A DNA stretch of 64,000 nt from an uncultured Collinsella sp. (GCA_900755685.1 CAAEHI010000019.1:1-64000); one strand, 5' to 3'. Positions 51,251-60,491 are shown, counted from the first letter of the stretch. Notes: generated by a model not told the origin, from the sequence alone. Program-made: numbers and translations.

Positions 51251-52153
51251 TCACTCCGAATCAAACGACATGTCGCCCGAACCGACCTCAAAACGATACG
51301 TAGCAGACTTATCGCCGTTATCGAATTCAAGATTCAAAATGGTCTCGCCGTCGTAGTCAAGCGGAAGGAAATCGCTCTCAAAGTCGCCGCTGCCCAAGGT
51401 GAGGCTCGCCTTAAAGCCCGTAGAGTTCGGAACCGTTATCTCCACATCGCCCGAGTCCACGCTTACGTCCATCGACTTCGCGGGGGCCTGGTAGAGCTCG
51501 AACGTCACATCGCCCGAACCGACCTCAGCCCTGAGCGCATCAGTCACGTTGCCCGTAAACTCTACATCTCCCGCACCCAGGAAAAGGTCAAGACCATCAC
51601 AGATGACACCGGCAATTTGCAGATCACCCGAGCCCACGTGCGCGTTGATCCCCTTCAGATGTTCGGCAACACGGCGTGGCAGCTCAACCGTAACCGAGCG
51701 GTCAATTGCCTTACCGTCATCACTTCCAGATTGGGAAACCTTGAGCGTCGAGTCCTCGACAGATGCGATGTTTTGCGTCGCGGCCTTGGAGGCATCCACG
51801 CCCTTGGCAACGCGTCCCCGCTCGATAACGCGAACCTTGTTGTCATCAACAACCTTGACGTCCACCGTAGCCGCGGCGATATCGAAATCGAGGTAGCGAA
51901 ATTGATCGGCATCAAAGGTCGCACTCGAAAGCTGCTGAGGCTGAGCGGAATATTTACCGCCATCGTTCATAAAATCGTCGTCGTCAACCACATCGTCCAT
52001 ACTGGACAAGCCGAATACAACATCGTCGAGATCCCACGGACCATCAAAATGAATCAATGTCCGCGAAATGCCAAAGACAAGTCCAATGATAAGCACAAAC
52101 GCTCCGATGCCAATGCCCAAGCGCCTCTTAGACTCATGCGAGAGCTTCATCAT
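51251..52153 (-). CDS. DUF4097 family beta-helix-like protein
   Basis: 300 residues. One N-terminal membrane helix (about 11-29) is followed by an outside domain with repeated short strands containing VGSGD, LGAGDVEF, VGSGDVTF, VDSGDVEI, LGSGDFES and VGSGDMSF. This is the repeat pattern of DUF4097 (putative adhesin). Its role is unknown. It is coupled to the XRE/membrane gene: the ATG at 52153 overlaps that stop codon. Together they look like an envelope regulator and its effector. Confidence 0.85.
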   Translation of the reverse strand: MMKLSHESKRRLGIGIGAFVLIIGLVFGISRTLIHFDGPWDLDDVVFGLSSMDDVVDDDDFMNDGGKYSAQPQQLSSATFDADQFRYLDFDIAAATVDVKVVDDNKVRVIERGRVAKGVDASKAATQNIASVEDSTLKVSQSGSDDGKAIDRSVTVELPRRVAEHLKGINAHVGSGDLQIAGVICDGLDLFLGAGDVEFTGNVTDALRAEVGSGDVTFELYQAPAKSMDVSVDSGDVEITVPNSTGFKASLTLGSGDFESDFLPLDYDGETILNLEFDNGDKSATYRFEVGSGDMSFDSE

Positions 52154-52872
52154 TCATCACCTTCTTTGGCACTCGACTCAGCGGTGGTCGCGGCAGCCAT
52201 GTCAGCGTCAACCGCTGTGGAAACGTCCTCCCCCTTAGTCCTAGCGACCGCCGGCGCCGGACCAACCTGGATATCCCCGCGCGCCCAATCGCCATCGAGC
52301 GCACGTGCCACCCAGTGATAGATGGGAATCGTAAAGAAAATCAGCGCGGCAAAGGGGCCGGCGCCAAACAGGAACATCAGTAAAAAGAACAGTAGCCAGC
52401 ACACGGCCCAATACGGGAACGACTGGAACGGACCCTTCACCGGAGTCGGGCCGGCCGCACCGGCACCCGTCACCTGAGCCGTCGCCGCATTGGCAGCCTG
52501 CGCACTCCAGCTTGCCGCCTGCGCCGCCTTGGCCGCCGCGTCACTTGCCTGCGTTGCCGCCTCGGTGGCGCGCGCTGCCGCCTCATGGGTGCGGGCGCGC
52601 TCTGCCGCCTCGGCCTCGCGCTGACGGGCGCGGTCCTCGTTCTCAAACTCGATATCGTCCTCGATCTCGTCGCTCGGATTGAGCAGCTCGTCCAGGCTCA
52701 CGCCATAGAGTTTGGCGAGCGAGATCAGGTTCTCGGTATCGGGCGAGCTCTCCGCGCGCTCCCATTTACTGACCGCCTGGCGCGACAGCCCCAGCTTTCG
52801 CGCCAGTCCTTCTTGGCTAAAGCCCTTGCTGCGACGAAGGTCGGCGAGCCGCTGCGCAGTTTCTACATTCAT
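52150..52872 (-). CDS. XRE-family regulator with C-terminal membrane segments
   Basis: 240 residues. A helix-turn-helix of the XRE/Cro type lies at about 5-58 (LRRSKGFSQEGLARKLGLSRQAVSKWERAES). An Ala/Glu-rich coiled region (about 75-140) leads to two hydrophobic segments (about 155-195). This makes it a membrane-tethered transcription factor. The true start is the ATG at 52872 with AGGAGG upstream; in-frame codons before it are not supported. It probably controls itself and the DUF4097 gene. The target DNA site is not identifiable. Confidence 0.87.
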   Translation of the reverse strand: MNVETAQRLADLRRSKGFSQEGLARKLGLSRQAVSKWERAESSPDTENLISLAKLYGVSLDELLNPSDEIEDDIEFENEDRARQREAEAAERARTHEAAARATEAATQASDAAAKAAQAASWSAQAANAATAQVTGAGAAGPTPVKGPFQSFPYWAVCWLLFFLLMFLFGAGPFAALIFFTIPIYHWVARALDGDWARGDIQVGPAPAVARTKGEDVSTAVDADMAAATTAESSAKEGDE

Positions 52873-53139
52873 GGTTCCTCCTATGTGATGCCAGCCGTGC
52901 CGCCGGACCGTTTTTGTTCTTAAGGCGCCTTGCACAGTTAAAAATCTATCCGCCACCGCCAAAAGCATGCCACCTATTCTAGTGAGATTTTTGACAACCG
53001 GCGGTTGCGGGCGCATATGAGCTGCGGAAATGTGTCCAAACAAAGCAATGACCCGCAGCTCGGTTGTCCCCGTTGCGGCGTTAACGGTAGTATGGTCGTA
53101 CTGTTTATTTCGCACCGCTAACGGAGGGAGTTCCGCGCC

Positions 53140-54012
53140 GTGAACCGCGATTTCGCCTCATCGCTCATCCAGCTCAACAACACGTTCTATCGCGAGCACT
53201 CTGCCTCCTTCTCCGATACGCGCCAGGCCCCGTGGCCCGGCTGGGTACGCACCATGGATATCGCGCTCGAACAGCTCGACGTCGCCACGATCGAGCATCC
53301 CGTCCGCGTCTTCGATCTTGCCTGTGGCAATATGCGATTCGAGAACTTTGCCGCCGGCGGCGCACTTGCCGCCAAGGGCGTCGATGGCGCAAACCCCTCG
53401 GCAGACGCCAGCTGCCCGTTTGAGTTCTATGGTGTCGACTCGTGCCAAGACCTGGCCATCGATGCACATGGCCACGCGCTGCGCATTCCCAACCTGCACT
53501 TCCAGGAACTCGACGCGCTCGACGCCCTTATGAAGCTCAACCCCGCCGAGACGCCCGACGTGCTTTTCGACGCCCCGCTCGCCGACATCTCGGTCTGCTT
53601 TGGCTTTATGCACCATGTGCCGTCGTGCGAGTACCGTGTACGCGTGCTCGACGCTCTGGTGCGCCAGACGCGCCCAGGCGGCATCATCGCCATCAGCTTT
53701 TGGGAGTTTATGAACGACGAGCGCATGGCGCGCAAGGCCGTTCGAGCCGAGGCCCGCGCCGAGCTCACCCCGCCGTTTGAGGGTTACGATTCCGCGCAGT
53801 TTGAAGCCGGCGACCACCTCATTGGCTGGCAAAACGACCGCCACGCCTACCGCTATTGCCATCACTTTGACGATCAGCAGATCACCGACCTAGTGCGCGG
53901 CGTCCGTACGTTCTACAAGAGCGGCGAGGTCCCCGTGCGCGAGCTTGAGCGCTTCCATGCCGACGGTCGCAGCGGCGAGCTCAACCGCTACGTGATTCTC
54001 AAGCGTCTGTAG
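53140..54012 (+). CDS. Trm9-like SAM-dependent methyltransferase
   Basis: Class I methyltransferase of 290 residues. FSDTRQAPWPGW (about 24-35) resembles the F-S-x-TR-x-x-PWP motif of eukaryotic Trm9/ALKBH8 tRNA methyltransferases. The SAM loop is FDLACGNMRFENF. GFMHHVPS and RPGGIIAISFWEF follow. Trm9 completes mcm5U34 from Elp3-made cm5U34, and an elp3-like gene lies 2 kb away. Hence a tRNA wobble methyltransferase is a strong hypothesis, not proven. GTG start; GGAGGGAG lies 9 nt upstream. Confidence 0.7.
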   Translation: MNRDFASSLIQLNNTFYREHSASFSDTRQAPWPGWVRTMDIALEQLDVATIEHPVRVFDLACGNMRFENFAAGGALAAKGVDGANPSADASCPFEFYGVDSCQDLAIDAHGHALRIPNLHFQELDALDALMKLNPAETPDVLFDAPLADISVCFGFMHHVPSCEYRVRVLDALVRQTRPGGIIAISFWEFMNDERMARKAVRAEARAELTPPFEGYDSAQFEAGDHLIGWQNDRHAYRYCHHFDDQQITDLVRGVRTFYKSGEVPVRELERFHADGRSGELNRYVILKRL

Positions 54013-54131
54013 GCATCGACGACTCGTCGCCGAGCCGCACCGCATCTTTCGGGCAAACTATGCCCACCCTTTTTTCAACCCATTGACGGAACGTGCAGCT
54101 ATGCGTTCCACACGTATGACCAAGGAGCCTC

Positions 54132-54971
54132 ATGGGAGCCGTCCACGTTCGCACGCCTAAGAACTTTGTGCTCGAGGAGCGCCTGGAGCGCTACGCCGAT
54201 GCGATTGAGACGAACCCCGAGGCCTATGTCGGAGATTGGCGCGCGGCTTGCGCGCCCGCAGGCAGCACGCCCTTCGAGCACCTTCACCTGGATCTTGGCT
54301 GCGGCAAGGGAACGTACCTTGTAGAGCGCGCGGTCCACGAGCCAAACACGCTCTTTATCGGTATGGACCAGGAGCCCATCTGCATCGCCTATGCCGCACA
54401 GAAAATCTACGAGCAGGAACTGGCCAACGCACTCGTCCTGCCCCGAGGCGCCGCATCGCTGCCGCAGCTGTTTGCCGCAGGCGAGCTCGATGCCATCACC
54501 ATCAACTTTCCCACGCCGCAGCCCAAGGCCAAGTACGCCAAAAAACGACTCGTCCATGTCGACCATCTGATGCTCTACCGCCCGCTCTTTTCAGCCGGCG
54601 CTACCGTCACGCTGCGCACCGACAGCAAGCCGTTGCGCGATTACGCCCTGGGACAGTTTGCCGCGGCCGGCTACGACACACTTTGGGTAAGTGACGACGT
54701 CCGCCGCGACCATCCCGAGCATCCCGAGACCGAATATGAACACCGCACGCGCGAGATGGGTGCCGTCGTCTATGGCATTTGCGCCACACCCGGCGCACAG
54801 CCTAGCGATGAACAGCTTGCGGCGGGCCACGCGCAGGAGCAAAGCCTTGCCTGCTACCTGCCCGAAAACCTCGATGCGCTCACCTATGTGCCTCTCGGCA
54901 TGGAAGAGGCCGTCGAGAACTTCAGAAACCGTGCCCGCAAGGGCAAGAAGCGCCTGCCGCAAGAGTCCTAG
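54132..54971 (+). CDS. trmB: TrmB-like tRNA (guanine-N7) methyltransferase, divergent
   Basis: Forms m7G46 in tRNA from SAM. 279 residues, about 60 longer than usual. LHLDLGCGKGTYLVERA is the SAM loop and GMDQEPI follows. The canonical motif NFPDPWPKKRH is here NFPTPQPKAKYAKKR (about 125-139), so the Asp and Trp are lost, yet the downstream TLRTDSKPL is kept. It could retain activity or act on a different site. AAGGAG precedes the ATG. It lies just downstream of the Trm9-like gene. Confidence 0.8.
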   Translation: MGAVHVRTPKNFVLEERLERYADAIETNPEAYVGDWRAACAPAGSTPFEHLHLDLGCGKGTYLVERAVHEPNTLFIGMDQEPICIAYAAQKIYEQELANALVLPRGAASLPQLFAAGELDAITINFPTPQPKAKYAKKRLVHVDHLMLYRPLFSAGATVTLRTDSKPLRDYALGQFAAAGYDTLWVSDDVRRDHPEHPETEYEHRTREMGAVVYGICATPGAQPSDEQLAAGHAQEQSLACYLPENLDALTYVPLGMEEAVENFRNRARKGKKRLPQES

Positions 54972-55036
54972 GGGCTTCTGATGGTCGCGGCGTCGGCAAA
55001 CAAGCGCAAATAAGCGCCGGCGAACGGCCCTTAAAC

Positions 55037-55159
55037 CTAAGTGAGTAGACTTTTTTGCAATAGCCAAGCACAGCCCGCATAGCGAAAACTAAAACCGCAG
55101 GTAGAGCCCTTGCGCAAAAGCCATGTGCTCGCGACATCGCAAAAAGTCTACTCACTTAG
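55037..55159. repeat. Inverted-repeat element (MITE-like)
   Basis: Arms 55037-55058 and 55139-55159 are complementary over 21 of 22 bases (one T/A run differs by a base). They enclose about 80 bp without a coding frame. The arm core is GTGAGTAGACTTTTT. It fills most of the 310-bp gap between trmB and the Ski2-like helicase gene. Terminal inverted repeats with a short core are the plan of miniature elements, but no target duplication is evident. Confidence 0.6.
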
Positions 55160-55281
55160 CTGGCAACTGCACCAAACGGCCGGGCAGAACGCCCATTTCC
55201 TGCATTTTCTCGCGCGCTGGCACCCCGCGCCGCTGCTACGCCATAATAGTTGGCGGACAAACGGCGAGAGAAAGCAACCAC

Positions 55282-57963
55282 ATGGCACAGACCACGACAG
55301 ATACCGCCGCCAGCACCATCTCCGGCGCCGGCGCCGCCAGCTCGTTCTCGGGCGGCACGGGAACCGAAGCCGAATTCGGCTCGCTCGGCGCGCTCTCCCC
55401 CACCTGGTGGGAGCCCGAGGATGGTAGCGAGCCCGAACCATGGCTCACGCCCGATCAGGCCTTCGAACGCTTCTTTGAATGGACGAGCGATCGCGGTATT
55501 GAGCTGTGGGACCACCAGGAAGAGGCCCTCATGGATCTAGCCGCCGGTGACCATGTCATTTTGGGAACACCGACCGGATCGGGTAAATCGCTCGTCGCGC
55601 TGGGCATGCTCTTTATGGGTATGGCGCAGGGTAAGCGCTGTTATTACACGGCCCCCATCAAGGCTCTGGTCAGCGAGAAGTTTTTCGACCTTGTGCAGGT
55701 GCTCGGCCGCGATAACGTCGGCATGATCACCGGCGACACGCACATCAACACCAAGGCGCCCGTCATCTGTTGCACGGCAGAAATCCTTGCCAACGACGCA
55801 CTGCGCGAGGGCGAAGATGCCGATGTTGGCTGCGTCGCCATGGACGAGTTCCACTACTTTGCCGACCCCGATCGCGGTTGGGCCTGGCAGGTGCCACTGC
55901 TCGCCCTGCCTCACACGCAATTCATGCTCATGAGCGCCACGCTCGGCGATGTCACCGCGATCGCCGCCTCGCTCGAGGAGCACACCGGCGCTGCTTGCGA
56001 CCTGGTTGTCGACGCCCCGCGCCCTGTTCCGCTGAGCTACGACTATGTGACGACCTCCCTCGAGGGCACCGTCGAGCTCGCCATGCGCCGCGGAGAGGCC
56101 CCACTCTACATCGTGCACTTTAGTCAGGACGCCGCGCTTGCCACGGCACAGTCGCTTGCCAACTTTGGCATCGCTAGCAAGGAGCAGCGCGAGGCCATTA
56201 AGGAAGCTGCCAAAGGCACGAGTTTCTCCACCGCCTTCGGCAAGATTCTCAAGCGCCTGCTCGGCTGCGGCGTCGGCGTGCACCACGCCGGTATGCTGCC
56301 GCGCTATCGCCTACTGGTTGAGCGCCTGGCGCAGCAGGGCCTGCTGCCCGTCATCTGCGGCACCGACACGCTCGGCGTCGGCATCAACGTGCCCATCCAC
56401 ACCGTGGTGCTCACCGCGCTCACCAAGTTCGACGGTTACAAGATGCGTCGTCTGCGCGCCCGCGAGTTCCACCAGATTGCCGGTCGCGCCGGCCGCTCGG
56501 GCTTTGACACCGAGGGTATGGTAATTGCCGAGGCGCCGGAGCACGAGATCGAAAACGCCAAGCTTATGGCCAAAGCGGGCGACGACCCCAAAAAACTCCG
56601 TAAGATTAAAAAGAAAAAGGCCCCCGAGGGCTTTGTCACCTGGAACAAGCAGACCTTTGAGCGCCTGATCGAGACGCAGCCCGAGACGCTCAAGCCGCGC
56701 CTGCGCATCACGCACTCCATGGTGATTAGCGTGGTCGAGCAGGGCGGCGATGCCCGAACCCGCGTACACGACCTCATCGAGACGAGCCTGCAGACTCCCG
56801 AGGAAAAGGCTAAGCTCGAGGTTCGCGCCGACGAAATCTTCGCCACGCTCATCGATTCCGGCGTCGTCGTTCGCACCGAGGTGCCGCCCGCGCCCGACGC
56901 CCCGACTGACGCCGCGCCGGACATCGACTATGCGCTGACGGTCGATCTGCCCGAGGACTTCGCGCTCGATCAGCCGCTCTCGCCGTTCTTGCTTGCCGCG
57001 TTGGAGCTGCTCGACCCCGAGAGTGAGACCTATACCATGGATCTGATCTCGATGGTCGAGGCAACGCTCGAGGATCCCAAACAGGTGCTGCGTGCACAGG
57101 AGCGCGCCGCGCGCGACCGCGCGATGGCAGAAATGAAGGCTGACGGCGTCGAATATGAGGAGCGCTTGGAGCGCATTCAAGACGTCACGTACGAAAAGCC
57201 GCTCGAGGATTTGCTCGACGCCGCTTTTGACAAGTACTGCCAGGAAGTGCCCTGGGCCAACGACTATCAGCTCTCTCCCAAGAGCGTTCTGCGCGATATG
57301 CTGGAAAGCACGAGCGATTTTAAGGGCTACATTCAAAAGCTCGGCATCGCCCGCTCCGAGGGCATTTTGCTGCGCTACCTGGCAGAGGCCTACCGTTCCC
57401 TCGATCGCACCGTACCGATCGAGAAGCGCGACGAGCGCCTGCGCGACATCATCTCGTGGCTGGGCTTTGTGGTGCGTTCGGTGGACTCGAGCCTGGTGGA
57501 CGAGTGGGAGAACGCCGGCAACCCCGCTGCACTCGACGCCGCGCCGCCGCAGGGCATCGACGAGGTCGTGGCGGACCGCCGCGGCTGCACGCTGTTGGTG
57601 CGCAACGCGCTCTTCCGCCGCGTGACCCTTGCCGCCCGCGAGCACGTTCGCGATCTGGGCGAGCTCGACGAGGACTGGGGCATGAGCGAGGTCCGCTGGC
57701 AAAAGGCGCTCGATGCCTACCATGAGCAGCACGAGGAGATCCTCACCGACGGAGATGCCCGCAGTGCCGCGATGTTTTCCATCGACGAGTCCGACGAGAA
57801 GACCGCGCACGTATGGCACGTGCACCAGATCTTTGCCGACGAGGATGGCGACCACGACTTTGGCATCAGGGGCGATGTCGATCTGGACGCCACGCAAGAC
57901 GGCGGCGAGGTCATCTTCAAAAACTACCGCGTCGGCTTTATCGAGGACCTGCTCGAGGACTAG
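55282..57963 (+). CDS. Ski2-like DEAD/DEAH helicase (DUF3516 type)
   Basis: 893 residues. Walker A is GTPTGSGKS (about 95-103), motif II is DEFH (about 188), motif III is MSATLGD, and GTDTLGVGINVPI and QIAGRAGRSG complete the helicase core. The C-terminal ~350 residues match the domain (DUF3516) found on actinobacterial Ski2/HelY-like helicases. It probably unwinds RNA during turnover or ribosome work. An N-terminal Thr/Ala/Gly-rich tail (1-30) is disordered. The ATG at 55282 follows GAGAAAG; in-frame upstream codons are unsupported. Confidence 0.88.
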   Translation: MAQTTTDTAASTISGAGAASSFSGGTGTEAEFGSLGALSPTWWEPEDGSEPEPWLTPDQAFERFFEWTSDRGIELWDHQEEALMDLAAGDHVILGTPTGSGKSLVALGMLFMGMAQGKRCYYTAPIKALVSEKFFDLVQVLGRDNVGMITGDTHINTKAPVICCTAEILANDALREGEDADVGCVAMDEFHYFADPDRGWAWQVPLLALPHTQFMLMSATLGDVTAIAASLEEHTGAACDLVVDAPRPVPLSYDYVTTSLEGTVELAMRRGEAPLYIVHFSQDAALATAQSLANFGIASKEQREAIKEAAKGTSFSTAFGKILKRLLGCGVGVHHAGMLPRYRLLVERLAQQGLLPVICGTDTLGVGINVPIHTVVLTALTKFDGYKMRRLRAREFHQIAGRAGRSGFDTEGMVIAEAPEHEIENAKLMAKAGDDPKKLRKIKKKKAPEGFVTWNKQTFERLIETQPETLKPRLRITHSMVISVVEQGGDARTRVHDLIETSLQTPEEKAKLEVRADEIFATLIDSGVVVRTEVPPAPDAPTDAAPDIDYALTVDLPEDFALDQPLSPFLLAALELLDPESETYTMDLISMVEATLEDPKQVLRAQERAARDRAMAEMKADGVEYEERLERIQDVTYEKPLEDLLDAAFDKYCQEVPWANDYQLSPKSVLRDMLESTSDFKGYIQKLGIARSEGILLRYLAEAYRSLDRTVPIEKRDERLRDIISWLGFVVRSVDSSLVDEWENAGNPAALDAAPPQGIDEVVADRRGCTLLVRNALFRRVTLAAREHVRDLGELDEDWGMSEVRWQKALDAYHEQHEEILTDGDARSAAMFSIDESDEKTAHVWHVHQIFADEDGDHDFGIRGDVDLDATQDGGEVIFKNYRVGFIEDLLED

Positions 57964-57986
57964 CCGAACATACTGGAACGAAACAA

Positions 57987-58024
57987 GCGGGGCCGTTGGC
58001 AATATCGCCAACGGCCCCGCTTTT
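57987..58024. terminator. Bidirectional terminator between helicase and DUF2130 genes
   Basis: GCGGGGCCGTTGGC (57987-58000), loop AATATC and GCCAACGGCCCCGC (58007-58020) form a perfect 14-bp stem. It has TTTT on the right and TTGTTT on the left when read in the opposite direction. Confidence 0.88.
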
Positions 58025-58041
58025 GCACGATACGCTATGCC

Positions 58042-59799
58042 TTACTCGGCATCCTCGACCTCATACGAATCCGCCTCGGCTGGCTCATCGTTTGTCTCTG
58101 GTGCAGCCCCGCGCGCCTCGTCAAACGCGGCCTTCATGGTCTTGTTGCCCCACGTGAGCTTGCGAATGGTAAGATCGTCGGCTTTCTTGTTGGCAAGGCG
58201 CAGATTGTTCTCGGAGGACAGCAACGCCTCCTTGGTTTTCTGCAGATGGCTAATCGTCTTGTCAATCTCATCGATCGCCGTTTGGAACTTGCGGCTCGCG
58301 ATCTCGTAGTTGCGACCGAAATCGTTCTTGAACTTCTCCATCTTGGCTTCGAAGTTCGTGACGTCGATATTCTGCTGTTTGTACTCCGCTAGCTCCTGCT
58401 TATAGCGCAGCGAACCCATGGCGGCGTTGCGCAGCAGCGTGATCATGGGAATGAAAAACTGCGGACGGATCACGTACATCTTCTCGTAGCGATAGCTCAC
58501 GTCCACGATGCCGGCGTTATAGAGCTCGCTCTCGGGCTCGAGCAGCGTGCAGAGCACCGCGTACTCACAGCCTTTCTGGCAACGATCGTGATCGAGTTTC
58601 TTAAAGAAGTCCTCGTTTTTATGCTTGGTCGCGGTCTCGTCGTTCTCGTTTTTCATCTCGAACATAATCGAAATGACCTCGTTGCCGCTCGCGTCGCACT
58701 CGCGGAAGATAAAGTCGCCCTTGGTGCCCTCGGACGCATCGTTATCCTTCTCGAAGTACGCGTTAGGAAATGCCGTCATGCGCAGACGGTTAAACTCGGT
58801 CTCGCAGTGCTGTTCGAGCGACTCGCCCACCATCTTGGTGGACAGGCGGACTTTCATGTCCTTCAGGCGCTCGATCTCTTCATCCTTGTAGCGAATCAAC
58901 TCGTCGCTCACGCGCTTGGCCTGCGCAAGCTCAAGCTCGTGGGCTGCCTTGGCCTGTTCCTCACGCGAATCGCGCACCGCCAGCTCGCTCGTCAGTTTGG
59001 CACGCGCTTCATCGCGCTCTCGCTCCGCCGCGGCGACCGCCTTCGACAGCTCCATTTTTGCAGAAAGTTCTTGCTCACGAAGCTGTGCACGAAGGCCCTC
59101 GGCCTCGCGCTCGGACTGAGTCTTAGCATTCGAGAACTTCTCACGCACTTCTGTCTGGTAATCGGAAAGCTTACGATTCGCTTCGTTTTGCGCAGCCTCG
59201 AGCTTACGCTGCGCCTCGGCCGCAGCAGTTGCGAGCGCCATTTCTTGAGCCTTATCTGCGGCGGCAAGCTTTGCCTGTAACTCCGCAATCTGAGCATCGC
59301 GCACGGCGAGGTCATTTTGAGTCGCATTGCGTACCGCGGCTTCGGCAAGCTTTGCTTCGTCATCTTTGCGCCCCAACTGCGCACGCAAATTGTCGATCTC
59401 GCGCTGAAGCTCGGCGTTCTCCTTTTGAGCGTCGGCACGGGCTTCAACCGCCGCGCGCTGGCTTGCGCTCTCGCGCTCTGCGGCAGCGCCCTCGAGCTTG
59501 GCGCGCAGCTCGGCGAGCTCAGCATCGCGCTTGGCGACTTCTTGCGCCAGTTTCTGATCCGCAGTGTTCTTCTGTTCGACAAGCTGAGCGCTGCGCTGGG
59601 ACTCTGCCTCCTGCAAAGCAGCCGTCGAGCGCGAGCGTTCAAGCTCCAGCGCCTGCTCGCCCTCGCGCTGGACTGCCTTCACACGCTCATCCAGGTCGCG
59701 CGAAAACTCGGCATCGCGCACTTGCTTGACGATATCCGCATAGCCGGACGCGTCGACCTTAAAAACTTCGCCACAATGCGGGCACTTGATCTCATTCAT
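58042..59799 (-). CDS. DUF2130 domain protein with coiled coil
   Basis: 585 residues. It opens with a CPHCGEVF zinc-ribbon half and then a very long Ala/Glu/Arg coiled coil (about 25-330), ending in a DUF2130 domain (about 330-520; LSTKMVGESLEQHCETEF, KGDFIFRE, MFEMKNEND). DUF2130 is thought to have a nuclease-like fold; the ExK-like pair (FEMK) fits that but is not proof. Role unknown, possibly DNA or RNA processing. GAGGAG lies 6 nt before the ATG. It converges on the Ski2-like gene. Confidence 0.85.
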   Translation of the reverse strand: MNEIKCPHCGEVFKVDASGYADIVKQVRDAEFSRDLDERVKAVQREGEQALELERSRSTAALQEAESQRSAQLVEQKNTADQKLAQEVAKRDAELAELRAKLEGAAAERESASQRAAVEARADAQKENAELQREIDNLRAQLGRKDDEAKLAEAAVRNATQNDLAVRDAQIAELQAKLAAADKAQEMALATAAAEAQRKLEAAQNEANRKLSDYQTEVREKFSNAKTQSEREAEGLRAQLREQELSAKMELSKAVAAAERERDEARAKLTSELAVRDSREEQAKAAHELELAQAKRVSDELIRYKDEEIERLKDMKVRLSTKMVGESLEQHCETEFNRLRMTAFPNAYFEKDNDASEGTKGDFIFRECDASGNEVISIMFEMKNENDETATKHKNEDFFKKLDHDRCQKGCEYAVLCTLLEPESELYNAGIVDVSYRYEKMYVIRPQFFIPMITLLRNAAMGSLRYKQELAEYKQQNIDVTNFEAKMEKFKNDFGRNYEIASRKFQTAIDEIDKTISHLQKTKEALLSSENNLRLANKKADDLTIRKLTWGNKTMKAAFDEARGAAPETNDEPAEADSYEVEDAE

Positions 59800-59890
59800 A
59801 GCAGCTCCTCGATGGACGCAAATTTCAACCGCCTACACTCTACCGCGCCGCACGGACAAAAAGGCGCCGCCATAATGGCAACGGCGCCAG

Positions 59891-59927
59891 AACCACCACA
59901 AAGGTGCCTGTCCCCTTTGTGGCGGTT
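59891..59927. repeat. Palindromic intergenic element CCACAAAGG..CCTTTGTGG
   Basis: AACCACCACAAAGG (59891-59904) pairs with CCTTTGTGGCGGTT (59914-59927) with one mismatch, around GTGCCTGTCC. It sits between the DUF2130 and metallophosphatase genes. From memory, similar CACAAAGGTGCCTGTCCC palindromes recur in Coriobacteriia genomes; a whole-genome count is needed to confirm. Confidence 0.6.
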
Positions 59928-59945
59928 TGTGTGACGGTTCGAGAA

Positions 59946-60491
59946 TTACAGTCCAAAGAAGCCGAGGATTTGATCACGGCTTACGGGCTTGTACTCGTTG
60001 GCATCGAGGCCGACATCGTAGCGAAAGATAGGGCGCTCGCGATCGCGGTTGCGTGCGTTGGTGCGGTCTCCCCTGCTATGAATATGCCCGTGCAACATAA
60101 TGGCGCCACGCGCCTTGCCGTTCCAGCTGAGCATGGGGTAATGGCTCAAAACCAGGCGATGGCCCTTGGCATAGCCGGGAGCAATCTCCAGGTAATCACG
60201 CACGTCTTCCCAGATTTGGGGCGCAGCTGGATCTTCCCAGTCACCGTCATGGTTGCCACGGATGAGCGTTACGTTCTGACATTCGATGCGCTCGCGCAGG
60301 CGCACAGCATCCGCCAGGGGCAAACGATAGGTAAAGTCTCCCAAGATATAGAGACGGTCATCCGCAGCCACGCACTCATTGATGGCATCGATGACCTTGC
60401 GGTTCATCTCCTCGACCGAGCCAAATGGCCGGTCCATGTCGTGCAGGATATTCGTGTCGCCCAGGTGCAGGTCGGCGGTAAACCACATCAT
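59946..60491 (-). CDS. Metallophosphatase family protein
   Basis: Calcineurin-like phosphoesterase of 181 residues. Motifs run in order: FTADLHLGD (N-terminal metal ligands), YILGDFT, RGNHD, LSHYPM and HGHIHS. The small size fits metallo-phosphodiesterases (YfcE/MJ0936-like or the DR1281-like group). Substrate unknown. I use the ATG at 60491 with AGGA 8 nt upstream; an ATG five codons before lacks one. It is the last gene of HIRAN-small acidic-metallophosphatase, read leftward with gaps of 18 and 66 bp. Confidence 0.88.
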   Translation of the reverse strand: MMWFTADLHLGDTNILHDMDRPFGSVEEMNRKVIDAINECVAADDRLYILGDFTYRLPLADAVRLRERIECQNVTLIRGNHDGDWEDPAAPQIWEDVRDYLEIAPGYAKGHRLVLSHYPMLSWNGKARGAIMLHGHIHSRGDRTNARNRDRERPIFRYDVGLDANEYKPVSRDQILGFFGL

